A stretch of DNA of 64,000 nucleotides. Origin: Dirofilaria immitis. Its lineage: Eukaryota > Nematoda > Chromadorea > Rhabditida > Onchocercidae. The notes under the pieces were generated by a model that was not told the origin of the DNA, searched no databases, and worked only from the letters and a program-made list of their open reading frames with translations. A program made the position numbers and the translations under genes. Positions 1 to 11,033 of this stretch are shown here, piece after piece (position 1 is the stretch's first letter; each line of letters begins with the position of its first letter). The stretch lies in NCBI GenBank assembly GCA_024305405.1, contig JAKNDB010000068.1, positions 4,592,001 to 4,656,000 on the forward strand, given 5' to 3'.

Positions 1-630
1 GTGGAAAAATCATGCTGAATCTGGGTCAGATGTGGAGGTACTGTTAGCGGGAACGAAGGTGACCGAACCCGAAATGAGTTCAGCAGTAATTGCTGATTCG
101 GAACACGTTCCACGTAATTTGATGGTACCAAACCCGTTTGGCCATCCAGTGTTTCACCATGATAAAATTGATCCTCATCCATTTCACCATGTACCAGTAT
201 GTAGTCTCCAGCCTGAAATATCTTATTATTTGGTAATTAAGAAAATAGAGAGAGCAATAATTAGTATGTTTATTTAAGATTATATTTAAATTTGCTAATC
301 TTGACAAGGAATCTGAAATTAATAAATCCTTTGACCATTTTGTTAGAAATGCTATTGATTTATTTAGGGCTGACTAAAAGTTAACATTTGATATATAATT
401 AATCTTATTCATTTCTACGCAATTATTATAAAGAAAAATTTGATTAATAAAAAATTAGGCAAATATAAGCAAAAATGTTACAGACTATCTTCCAAAGATG
501 TACAACTTTCGAAAGGATGAAGTTGAATGGAAGAGAAAGTTTGAGAAATGTATCCATCAAACAATGACGAAAGCATCATCTATTAGCATATCAGTAGCAC
601 GAAGAATAAAAATAATTCAATATTTTTAAA
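1..630 (+). CDS. 3' part of an unrecognised gene (two exons, partial)
   Basis: An open frame enters from the left edge (codons from base 2) and runs to a GTATGT donor after base 196. It is rich in His and Pro (for example NPFGHPVFHHDKIDPHPFHH). A second open stretch follows a TTACAG acceptor at 483 and reads YLPKMYNFRKDEVEWKRKFE, then a basic tail and a TAA at 628-630. The amino-acid composition looks coding, and both exons have proper splice signals. The phases do not join: exon one ends in phase 0 and the second exon needs one extra base. Either a base is missing, as in several other genes here, or the acceptor is at 497. I do not recognise the family. The gene would lie inside an intron of the RIMB-like gene on the other strand. 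Confidence 0.4.
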
Positions 631-1725
631 TAAGATATGTCAAATTTTATTCTTCTTTTAAGTCCAAATAATTATTAATTAAATTAATAGGTTAAAATTT
701 AAAAGTTGGATCCATTTTAAATCCAAATCAAATTAAATTAATAGGCTGACTTTAAAAGTCGGGTTCATTTTAAATCTAAATAATATTAATTAAATTAATG
801 GATTAGCATTAAAGGCTGGATCCGTTTTAAGTCCAAATAATTAGTAATCAAATTAATAGAGATTATCTTTAAAAGTTTGATCCATCAGTTTTATTTGATT
901 TGATCATAAAGTCGCCTACATGTATCCATCGTAATGCTATTGTGAATAATATTGAATAGTATTTCATGTTTTTATATAACTATACAAATATTTCAGTTTT
1001 AGATTTTTTATATAATAGCTTTTTGATTGATTGATTGATTAGTATATGTAAAAAAATTATGGAAGAAATTTAGGTATATTTAGTTGAGCTTTAAAGTATC
1101 AATAAAAGCTTCATTGAAAGAGGCAATGGAATTATTTTGAAAATGGAAGATTTTATGATTAGTGTCAAGTAAATCCTTTTTCTAACCTCAACAAATAACA
1201 TTGGCTTGCACTTTTAAGATTTTTTGATTCTTTATTGAGCAAGCTATTTTGGTTTTCTTTCTTTGTTAGTCTTTGAATTTTAAAAAGTTACATTTTAGTA
1301 TTTATCTTCTTATAAAGAAGGATTTTTTGAATAATTTAAGATTGATAAGATAAAATTCTGCTTGTTCATCTGGTGACACAATACTTCATTTAATGATATG
1401 GAAATGCTTTAGTAAAAAAAATAATCGAAAATTAAGAAGCCATGTACTGTAATCCAAGTAAAGTAATGTGAACTAGTATCTTATTTGAAATATATTTTAC
1501 ATTTTATCAGATTAACTAATTCTTTCAAAAATTGATTTTAATTTTGAGCAATGATATGATCTTGATTTTGAGATCCAATATCAATGGAAAGAAAAAATTG
1601 CCGCAAAAACTCGTAGATCATAAGTATTATATTTTGGTTCGTATTCAGAATCTTCCTTACAATATCACTCCATTAGCATTAAACCAAAACTAAGTTTATC
1701 ATTACATTATCAAAGAATTACATAC
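631..1725. other. No gene seen; holds a degenerate tandem repeat
   Basis: A+T-rich sequence with no convincing exon on either strand. I looked on the minus strand for the second half of the RIM-BP SH3 domain expected downstream of the exon at 1726-2091 and found none, so that intron must run through here and out of the window. The only structure is the tandem repeat at 657-884. Confidence 0.5.
657..884. repeat. Four-copy degenerate tandem repeat, unit 53-60 bp
   Basis: Four head-to-tail units begin near 657, 715, 768 and 825. Each opens with TTTTAA(G/A)TCCAAAT, carries a central AATTAAATTAATAG-like core, and closes with a GGATCCA-like end. Units differ by substitutions and small indels, so the array is old. 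Confidence 0.75.
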
Positions 1726-2091
1726 TTGAAGTGGTAATTCCAATTGCGGATTCTCATTCGGTGAATCACGTATTGGAATATACTGGAATAACGCGCGGAA
1801 CAAACGTGCAGCAGGTCTTCGGCGTAACGCTAGCAATAAAGCATCTGATATAATGGTGGAATATGATTTGGTCGCAGTTGAAAAAGGTTGTTGTAGCTGC
1901 ACGATTTGTTGCCGTTGTGGTTGATGATTATGATGAGAGTGATAAATGATAGAAGTAGGATTTTCACGGGTATCCTGAGAGGAACCAGACGACTTTTGTA
2001 CCGTTAATAATGAAGTGGTAGAATGTTGTAAATGCTGACAATGATCGTGTGAATGCGGAACGGAACCGCTAGCTGTATATGCTAACGGCAT
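1726..2091 (-). CDS. rimb-1: RIM-binding protein (RIMB-1-like), first coding exon, partial
   Basis: RIM-BPs are presynaptic active-zone scaffolds whose SH3 domains link RIM to voltage-gated calcium channels. This exon encodes 122 residues from an ATG at 2091, with an in-frame stop upstream and no acceptor nearby, so it is taken as the start. The first 90 residues are His/Gln/Ser-rich low complexity. The end, LFRALFQYIPIRDSPNENPQ followed by LELPLQ, matches the first half of the RIM-BP SH3-1 domain, which carries PNENPxxELPL in its RT loop. A GTATGT donor follows at 1725 in phase 0, so the SH3 domain is split by an intron. The rest of the gene is not in the window. A Tuba/MCF2-like SH3 protein is a weaker alternative. 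Confidence 0.6.
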
Positions 2092-2271
2092 AATGCGTTG
2101 GAAACAATTCCATCAGTTGATACATAATAATCAAATTTCAAAAATGTCAAGTGAAATTATTAATATTCTAGAATAGTCCAAAATAAGAATAATTAAAATA
2201 ATAGGAAAATTGAGGAAATATTTTTGAATCCCTGATATATTATCATCATGCCAATCAATAATCGATTACAG

Positions 2272-2320
2272 GTTTTAATCATTCAACACTGAAATAAGTT
2301 TTAATCATTCAACACTGAAA
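2272..2320. repeat. Exact 23-bp duplication, period 26 bp
   Basis: The 23-bp word starting GTTTTAATCATTC occurs at 2272-2294 and again, identical, at 2298-2320, with TAA between. No mismatch is visible, so it is recent. Confidence 0.9.
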
Positions 2321-2726
2321 CATTAACTTATAGCTAATGTCAGCAAAATTTGATTAATTAATAATAAAATAGATTATTGTTAATTGAATTTCATCTTACC
2401 TTATATTTATTGAAATAGTGAGAATGAAACAAAATATTGATAACATAGAAAGGAGAAAAAATATCATCAATCAATAGAATATTTGCAAAAATAAAAATTT
2501 TTTAGCTTGAATAAAATATAAAAAAATATGGAGAAATAGAATAACAACTTATATTTCTAGACAACAGATATCTCACGTTTCTCACTTTTCCGTCAAATGC
2601 GTGAGATATGAAATTTCACGGCATTTAAGTTTATATGAATATCTCTTTCCTTGTTTGCTGCTTGAAAAAGTAAGAGTGTTAGTCGAGCAGTAACAAAGTA
2701 AATTGTGCTAATTTATGGTGAAAATA

Positions 2727-2816
2727 TGTGTGTGTGTGTGCGTGTATGCGTGTATATATATATGTGTGTATGTGTGTGTGTGTGTGTGTGTATGTGTGTG
2801 TGTGTATGCGTGTACA
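2727..2816. repeat. Interrupted (TG)n microsatellite
   Basis: Runs of TG broken by CG, TA and AT steps over about 90 bp. Confidence 0.9.
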
Positions 2817-5671
2817 TTTGTCTGTCTATGCATAAATATATGATGATGTTGGCGGTATTGAAGGAACAATCAGAACTCGAGTAGTCTTTATCTTTTTCCT
2901 GTTCTTCAACTTTTTTCCCGTTTTATTTTACTTCAGGCTAGTTTCTTTATTGATGTAAAACGGATAGCAAAGAGAGATGGTGATAGCTTAGCAGTTTAAC
3001 TTGGCCTTTTTCGTAATTAAGTTCCTATCTCTGAAAAAGGCAAAAGAAGAAGAAGGGAACGAAGCTAGATATGGTTAGGAGAAAACGACAAACAAGCATG
3101 AATCCAAAGCTTAAGCTTAACATGTATAAAACTAGTCTTCAGACCTTTCCCTTCTTTCTCTATCCCTTCTTATCCTTCATCACTTCGAGAAACGATAATG
3201 GCCTTTTCTCCATAATATGGAACCTATTTAGTAAATCGATTTCTCCCTTTTTCTCAATCTTTCAGGTTTTAGGCTATGGATAATAGGAAAGAAGAAGATG
3301 AGAAGCAGGAAGACGCTAAAATCTTCATCTATTCATCGTACATCTTCGATCTATCCAAAGAATCTTCTCAATAAATTACGTCAAATGGGAAATGCAAGAA
3401 ACAAAAAAAAGAAATGATAATGATAAATATAACATCGAATTATCCATCATAAGCATTTATTCCAAGAAATTATATTTTAATAGCATTTGATAAACTAATT
3501 CGAATGTACATATGAACAAGAAAATTGACTTCTTCTATTCACAGGTCATTTAAAAATTTTAAACAAAAAAATAAATGAATCTGTTCTTCTCTTTCTCTCC
3601 TCTATATCCTGTTTTTTTTTCCTAAAATGTTTTTCTATTTTTCCAAAAAAATATTGGCAGTGATGACAGTTGTTGTTGTTACTACTTTTTAGAAATAAAT
3701 TACTATTTTGCTCCAAAACTATGCCATCAAGGTCATTCTCTACTTTTTGCCATAAAAGCTTAGGACTGAAAAAATAAAAAAGAAAAGAAGAAAAATCCGC
3801 CAATGCGAGCATATAATTGTTTCACAATTGATTGTTTACCTGAATGATTTGAACAGAATTTATTAATAATTCCGAAATTGACCATAAGTAATCTTTGTTT
3901 CTTTCTTTCCCACATGCCCTTATTCCTCATTAATTAAATTAATTTTTATTATAAAATATTTGGTTAAAAAAGGGATTAATAATTTGTTATTATTGCCCAC
4001 CTACTGCATCAATTTCCTGCAAACCTTATTATACTTTATCATAAACAAATGACAAAGGTTATATGTCTTCAGTCAATTTTGAAAAGTATTGACGGATTGG
4101 AAGGATATTCCATGTCTAAATTTTTCTCTCAGTTTTCAGTAATAAAATCCGAACTGTTCGAAATATTTTTCCTACAAGTTTTTCCGATTTCAAATATCAA
4201 TTATCACTACAATCAAATTTATTCTTTAATAAAACTTTATCAAAAATTAATTTTCAAAACTATTTTCGTATATTTAAAATAATTTTATTTTCCTTATTGA
4301 AATTACAAAAAAATGAAATTTGAACAAGATCTAATCCTAATAATCGAAAATTCGCAAAAAAATTGTTTTTGACGAAGCATAAATCTATAAATTTTTCAAA
4401 CGACCGAATAAAACCACAGCTTAAATGCAGTAAGTAGCATTATTTGCATCATACGACTTTTTAGTATCATAAAAATTTCTGAACTACTTTTTACATGTTA
4501 ATTTTTTTGTTTGGATTTGATCATTTTAAAATTTTCATGCAAAATTCGTAATTCATTGCACTTTGAAGATAACACATTTTTATGAATTTTGTCATGCTCA
4601 GCATTTTTAATCACTTTCATTCTTGTCGCTATTTTAGAAATTTTACGCGACATCTTCATACGTATATAATTTGCAATCTATAAGTCATTATGATAAAATT
4701 CTCGGTAATAATGTTATTTTATATTGAAAAAATTTATATTTGTGAAATAATATCATTTATGCAAAATTTAATACAGACATAGCAGATTTGATTTTTGATT
4801 TTTTAAAACATTTATATCAATAATGAGCTTAAAATATTAGCGAAACATGCAACAAAGCCATACATGAAGTTTTGTTTATATCTTTTATTGTTATATGTTG
4901 ACGTAAACATATATCGACTGATATTGAAGTTGTTTTATTTTAGCAGTATAGCCTAATCCAATATTTACTATTGTAAAAATGATAATAATGACCAATTTCG
5001 ATCGTCAAATAAAAATATTTCATGTAACCTGATAGAGTGTATCTCAGCATATAAATCCTTGTTTCCACGTAAAGATAATTCATTGCATAGTGCTATTACA
5101 AATTTTGTAATCTTTCTAATATATTTATGCTTTATATTGTAATTTACAATGAATTAGAGCAAGAATTTATTCCGAAATTTTAACAAATTTCTAGCATAAA
5201 CTATCTCTATTTGAAGCGACTTTCTGAGTCTTATCCATAGTCTCTTTGGAATGTTATTCCTTAACATGAACACATATTCTCATGATTATTTCATCTTTTT
5301 ATTGATCATTTTTCCATATTATCAATTTCTTCAATTCTGTGCAAAGAATATTAACATGATTATATCATAAAAAGTATATTCATTTCTTTTAATCTAATTT
5401 TGAAAATTTAAAAATTTGAATAAGGATATATAATGAAATAAACAAACATAAAAATGATAATGAATGACTTTGAGATATTTGCTTACTTGCTTGATTTCTG
5501 AATTTGGAAAAACAATCAAATCTCGACCGGTAATTTTTTGACTGATTTTGAAGAAGAACCAAGTAGATTCATTCTACTGCTGTTGACACAGAGTTCATTA
5601 GAAACAACTTAACCTATTATCCTAAACTGTCATTAAAATGCTGAGGTAATACTTTCTTAATAAATTTTTGT

Positions 5672-5754
5672 GGAGGGGTGACCGAGTGGTTAAAGGTAAC
5701 AGACTGTAAATCTGTCCGCGAAAGCGTACATAGGTTCAAATCCTAAACTTTCTT
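5672..5754 (+). tRNA. Decayed bacterial-type (Wolbachia-like) tRNA-Tyr, anticodon GTA
   Basis: The sequence folds as a class II tRNA. It has a 5' acceptor strand GGAGGGG (5672-5678), a D arm with ACC/GGT stem, and a perfect 5-bp anticodon stem ACAGA/TCTGT enclosing CTGTAAA with GTA at 5706-5708. A long variable arm CGC-GAAA-GCG (5717-5726) and a T arm with loop TTCAAAT follow. A tRNA-Tyr with a long variable arm is bacterial or organellar; eukaryotic nuclear tRNA-Tyr has a short one and normally an intron, and nematode mitochondrial tRNAs are truncated. The 3' acceptor strand should read CCCCTCC but is ACTTTCT, leaving only G-U and two G-C pairs, one A-U and one mismatch. It is probably not functional. 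In a filarial genome the likely donor is Wolbachia. Confidence 0.85.
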
Positions 5755-5772
5755 TATTAAACTTTCTTTATT
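5745..5772. repeat. 14-bp tandem duplication at the 3' end of the tRNA remnant
   Basis: AAACTTTCTTTATT occurs at 5745-5758 and again at 5759-5772 without a mismatch. The first copy overlaps the degenerate acceptor stem of the tRNA-like element, so the altered 3' end may come from this duplication rather than from point mutations. Confidence 0.85.
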
Positions 5773-5899
5773 GTGCTATCAAACTGGGGCAGTAATTAAA
5801 TCTATGAGTTGATCGTGATGAATTTTATTCAGCAATAATTACGTTAAACAAAGTAAGTGTAAGAACGCCTAACAATACGAGCAAACACAAGAATTTAAA

Positions 5900-6061
5900 A
5901 TGAAGGATAAGAATAAGGTTAGCAGCAGACCGACGGTTAAAACAAAAACAACTAAAAATGAAAACATCGGGATTATCTTACAGACGAAACTTTTTTACTC
6001 GAACATTCCCACCATAGGCTTAGCTATCTGGCGGGAAAAGTATTTTGAACATCGTACATAA
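5900..6061 (+). CDS. Hypothetical 53-residue open frame next to the tRNA remnant
   Basis: ATG at 5900, TAA at 6059-6061. The product starts MKDKNKVSSRPTVKTKTTK and ends WREKYFEHRT. It uses GC-richer codons (CCG, ACG, GGG, CGG) than the surroundings. There is no ribosome-binding site worth naming, no splice context and no recognised family. It could be chance, a fragment of transferred bacterial DNA, or an exon. Confidence 0.15.
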   Translation: MKDKNKVSSRPTVKTKTTKNENIGIILQTKLFYSNIPTIGLAIWREKYFEHRT

Positions 6062-7037
6062 GCTTTGTTACCACATGGGGAATATTTACATGTTAATTAG
6101 TTTATGGTATTTTACTATTGAAGATAAGCTTGGTAATAGCGAACAAAGATAATAATTAGATAAATGATTCATCACATTAGACATCGTAATTTGTTTAAAT
6201 TAAATGATGACTCATGCGAAATATTAATTTGATTATTTGGACACATTTATATTATGAATTATTACAATTTTCTGACAGCATAACCAATGAGCTCATAGAA
6301 TGTGTGAATGTCTAAGCTTCAGAATTCCTGGAAATATATCTTACTTTTAAAATACATTAGAAAAAACAATCCCATACTCGTTTAATGTATTAATTAATCT
6401 TTGACATTGGAAACGCTTTTAAAATTTTTGTTTATTTTGCTTTGCATCAGTACAAATAATAACATATCGTTAAAAATGATTTTTGCAGTAAAGGATGACA
6501 ATTTTTCATCTGATTAATAATATTTTGTGCTGTCTAATAAAATATTTCAAAAAATCATAATTAAATTAAAATAAAAAAATACTTTGTTTGTAGGAAGTGT
6601 GTTGAAGATTACACGAATTTGCATATTCATTATTTTAGATAAAATGGTAGAAAATTTCCAATGTTCATCGTAATATCAGCAAGTTTTCTTCATTCATTTT
6701 CAATTATATATGGTTCTTTTATTAATAGAATAATAAAATTTCAATTGTTTTTCCTTAAAATTATAGCTAATTTTATTGAAGGTTAAATCAAGACGGTTTC
6801 ATAATCTTGCAAACAAAGAGTTAAATTGACAACAAAAGGTATTCATTAAAAATGAAGACATAAAAAATATGAAACTGCATGGCCAGATTAATATACTAAT
6901 TCCTATGAGCCGATTACTTTTGAGAAGTTTCTTTTATAGGCAAAATTAATCAAGTTCTGCAAATGAGTCACTTATTCTAATGTAGCCTATAATAACAGTA
7001 GAGGATTTTAAATCAATTAAGACCTTATAAATTTTTA

Positions 7038-7068
7038 TAAGATAAAATTAAATCATAATTTTATCTTA
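7038..7068. repeat. Inverted repeat, 12-bp perfect arms, 7-nt loop
   Basis: TAAGATAAAATT at 7038-7049 is the reverse complement of AATTTTATCTTA at 7057-7068. There is no T-run or gene end beside it that would suggest a terminator. Confidence 0.8.
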
Positions 7069-8185
7069 AAAACTAACAACCTAATACTATTATTAATTTT
7101 GTTTCATTTCTGAAAAATATTCCTATGTATTATGCTGGAAATCAGGATTGATCATACAGCTGAAGACAGAACTCTGAATTTAGGATGTGAAATTGGTAAT
7201 TGTTTTTGTAAATGAAAATTCTTGATCAATATGGGATGAAAACTGATTAATAGATAGTACGACTACTAACTGTGAAGTGAATAATTCTGTACGAATTTTT
7301 ACGCCATGCAGATTGACTTTGAACAATGGTAAATGCAAGGCGGAATTATAGGTTAAAATAAACATATTTTGATGGTATAGCAATCGAGCGGAAAGCGATC
7401 TTTATTTTTATATATAATGCCAATCATGGGATTAGTAGATCTCATGCATGCATAGTGATGTTATGCAGGAAAAAACGTTGAAGCTGCGGTGATCAGAGTA
7501 ACATATGATGAGAATTAGCAACACAATTTTTAAATGGAAGTTTTGATTTATTAATTTATTTTTTTATGGTTTCTTTATAAATTTAATTTCATTTAATCCT
7601 ACTGATTACAATTATCAAAAAAGCAGCAACTCTTATGAATTCATAAAATTCTTGTAGAAATTGTAATAATTAAGATCGTTTGATTGAACGGATTAAACAA
7701 TTTCAAAATAATTTTTGATTATAAGTCATCATCAGAAAATTTTAATTTCTTGTCAATTTTCAATCGCTTCTTAAAATGGATTATATTTTTTCAATAATTA
7801 AATAATCGCTTATTTTCTTCATAGCGGAAAGATGGATATCGAAAAATTTTTTTTATTTTCCCTCATGCTTACAATAATTCATCAGTAGAACAAAAAGGGA
7901 AATAAAATTATCCGATTAATTTTCATCTAGTTCTGTTTAATTTTGAAATCTTTATAGAAGTTCTCAAGGCCCAAGCTTGACCTTCGTCCTAGGCTTGGAT
8001 TTGACCTTATTATGTTTTTATATGTGAATGCGTGAATATATATAAGCTAAAGTCAAGGTTAGGTCTATGGTCACGTCCAAAATTAAGAATATATATATAC
8101 ATTCTTAAGTCAAGATGTCTTTACAATACGTTTATCAGTATCTATATTCTTGTTAATATCTATATGTATAAATATGTATGCATGA

Positions 8186-8187
<2 letters not shown>

Positions 8188-8234
<47 letters not shown>
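8188..8234. repeat. (TA)n microsatellite
   Basis: An uninterrupted TA run of about 46 bp. Confidence 0.95.
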
Positions 8235-8240
<6 letters not shown>

Positions 8241-10745
8241 TAGATTCTGTTCTAGAAACAATTAACAGAAATTTTATCATTTTAATGAAATGTCTAATTT
8301 TAAGTTCTCAAATACACTATACACATTCATGTATATATACAAACATATAAATACTGATAAATGTATTATAAAGACAAAATCAATTTCAATTTTGAATAGT
8401 TGAAATATTATTTTAAGTGAATCATTAAAAATAATTTTACTCTTTCCATTACTATTTATTTATTTGAGAAATTAAAATTAGCAAATGAGTTTATTTTATT
8501 TTCTCTTCATTAATATTCCTTGTTTATTTCGAAAATCTTTAGCTATAAGTACTGTTTCATAAATAAATGTCTAAAATCAAAAAAAAATGATATTTTCAAA
8601 AAGAAAGATAAGCAAATATAATGACCAATGATCATGAAATCTTAAGATTTTCTTCGAACCATATCAAAATCATTTAATTATCAACTGATTCATCATTAAC
8701 CGATTTTTTTAAATAAATTGATATTTAAAATAAGGATGATGATAACATTTCATACATTATTTCAGCATTTTCAAACTGAACTCAACACTATAATAAACGA
8801 GCTATGAAAAGAAAAATACACATCTGCACTTGATCAATAATTTCACATCCGCAAATTCCCAGACTATTTTCCAGTAAAAAATCAACAGGTAAGCTTTAGG
8901 TACAAGGAATTTATCAGAAGAAATGATTAATTTCCATTCGAGTAAATAAATTTAAATAATTAAAAAATTGTGCAGAATGTAAAAATATCTGTTAAAGGAT
9001 TTATTATAAGTTCTTGAGAATTTATGAATTCTCCAGCCATTAAACGTTTTAATAAAACATTTTGGTATCTTTATCATTTAACATCAAGAAATCAATTTTT
9101 TTTAAACCTTCCGTCATGAAATGATAAGATTTTTCTTCAGTTTTTAATCAACATAACATAGCATAATTGAAATGTTTTTTTGGATTCTAATTCCCTATTT
9201 CTTCTGATGAAAGAAATTACGATATTAGAAATAAGAAAGTTCCACTGATTTGTCTCGAAGAATCCTTTTTTCATCTTTTTCATCACTTAAGCATTCATAT
9301 AATTAAATAAACCATTAGAATAATTTAATAATCTTTATCTTTATAGCTATATATGCTAGCTTAAACGCTAATTTTATCCGTCATTTTCAAATATTGATAA
9401 TTATTGTTTTAAATCCCTTCAATTTTTGATGATAAATGATAACAATCATATTCCTCGAGTATCCGTCTGTCGTCTGCTTTCTCATCTGTCTGTATTTAAT
9501 TAATTTCTGGGACGAAAACAATGAAATATTTATTCGATTTCTGGAATTCGAAATGGTATTCCAGCTTTTTAGACTTATTGTGAAATATTTTTGTTTTATA
9601 AATAGAAATGATAAGATCAATCCATGCGTTAAAGTCGAATAATTGATAAGGAGAAGGCAGGCATTGAATTTTAAGAGCTGATGAAGATTGATAAGATTTG
9701 CAAAACATTTTGACATTCAGTTGAAAGAAGAATTCTTAAGAGTGTGATAAAGTCAAATTTTACTGTAGTGCATACACAGTATCCTGAGAATAAATAGATT
9801 TTTATGGAAAGAAATTCGTTAATTTTCACGCAATACTACTTTATTACGGTTGGAATAATAATTGGATATACTTAAAATTATGTTATGGTAAATACAGTTG
9901 CTCTGAAATTCAATCTGTTAATTTCACATTACAACTATATCATTTCCCAGAATTTGAATTATCACAAACAGATTGTTTCCTTAAATCAGTTGAATTTTCG
10001 CTTCTTTGAATCAATCAAATTGAGTAAACTTAATTGACCGCTTTTTTATCGTACAAAATAATAAACATTTTTATTGTTCTTCTAAATGTCATATAATCAT
10101 TGTGACAAAACTATAGAAATAGCAATAAATGATCGATGTGGTGATTGCCACAAAAGTTACTTCAGATGGAAATCTTTGTCTTATTTTTCGGATTTAATTA
10201 TATTTAAAGTCTAATAACTCGAATTATCTATGCGGTATTTTATATTGCTGCATGAATCAAAAGTTGATATTGCAAACTTTCATTGCGAGAATCTATCATT
10301 TTAATATATCCGACACTGAACTTTCAGAATTGATTATAAAAGAGGATTAAATTTAAAAATATAAATAACATAAAGTGTAATCATATTGTCAATTAAACCA
10401 AGATGTTAATTTAATTTAAAATGTACAGTTTATAATTATTTTGGACATTAATAGCATACTGTCGTTCTTTGTGCTGTTCCTGTTCTTCTCTTCAATTCAA
10501 CTCGATTCAAATTGTAAATCATCCCATGGTATTCCTTTGGAATAACAAATTGATCCGTACGAGTACAATTCTATAAGAGAAAATATTGTATAGAGAGGTA
10601 AGAAAGCAAACGAAAAAATGAAATGTTCTTGCAGTTCATAAAAATGCTATAGGTCAAGTTTTTAACTTAAGAATTATTTGATCCGAATTTAAAATATTCA
10701 ATACATGATTTAATGATTAAGTAAAATAATTTGATAGAAATAAAT

Positions 10746-10823
10746 CTGCTAGGAATTTTGTTGAAAAGTATTATTGATAATTTGATAATCTGTTAAGTTT
10801 ATCTGGAGTACAGAAAACAAATG
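10746..10823 (-). pseudogene. Diverged copy of the last exon of the neighbouring TTL gene
   Basis: This stretch aligns with exon 3 and flanks of the transthyretin-like gene (11034-11128). Both share, on the + strand, TTTGA(A)T-AGAAAT, TTGAAAAGTA or TCGAAAAGTA, AATCTG and the acceptor region TTTATCTGG, in the same order and spacing. On the minus strand it still has CCAG then ATAAACTTAACAGATTA, but the frame stops soon after. I could not find matching copies of exons 1 and 2, so this is a partial tandem duplicate that has decayed. Confidence 0.4.
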
Positions 10824-11033
10824 TAAAAAACAGAAATTAAGTTCAAGTTCAAAGTAAAAAACAGTGTACATTTATTTCTGTCAAATCCGAATTTGTTTAT
10901 TTCGATATGATATTATCATATATGTGTTGCATGTAAGAAAATCTGAGGTTAATGGCATAGTAAAGATTTTTTCTCAAAAAGAAATATTGAAGAACACAAT
11001 GATTAGGTTTAAAATGGAGAAATTGAAATGTCC

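Larger units (their letters stand above)
2092..5671. other. Gene-poor stretch with simple repeats
   Basis: I found no exon with supporting splice signals or a recognisable protein. Short open frames near 3071-3283, 3546-3812 and 4049-4282 have the composition of translated A+T-rich noise. The stretch contains a 26-bp tandem duplication at 2272-2320 and a TG repeat at 2727-2816, and may include the promoter of the minus-strand RIMB-like gene. Confidence 0.5.
6062..11033. other. Gene-poor stretch
   Basis: No supported gene. Two overlapping open frames on opposite strands at 9387-9716 and one at 7180-7383 lack recognisable content or splice signals. The region holds a 12-bp inverted repeat (7038-7068), a TA microsatellite at 8188-8234 and the decayed TTL-like exon at 10746-10823. 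Confidence 0.5.

Noticed and set aside
5672..5754. Nuclear copy of a mitochondrial tRNA, or a normal nematode tRNA-Tyr
   Set aside because: Nematode mitochondrial tRNAs lack one arm, and eukaryotic nuclear tRNA-Tyr has a short variable loop; the long variable arm here is bacterial.
7180..7383. Minus-strand 67-codon frame
   Set aside because: Composition looks plausible, but there is no acceptor or donor in phase and no recognisable family, so I did not list it as a gene.
9387..9716. Overlapping open frames on both strands (109, 70 and 68 codons)
   Set aside because: They overlap each other, have no recognisable content and lack splice context; expected from chance in this composition.
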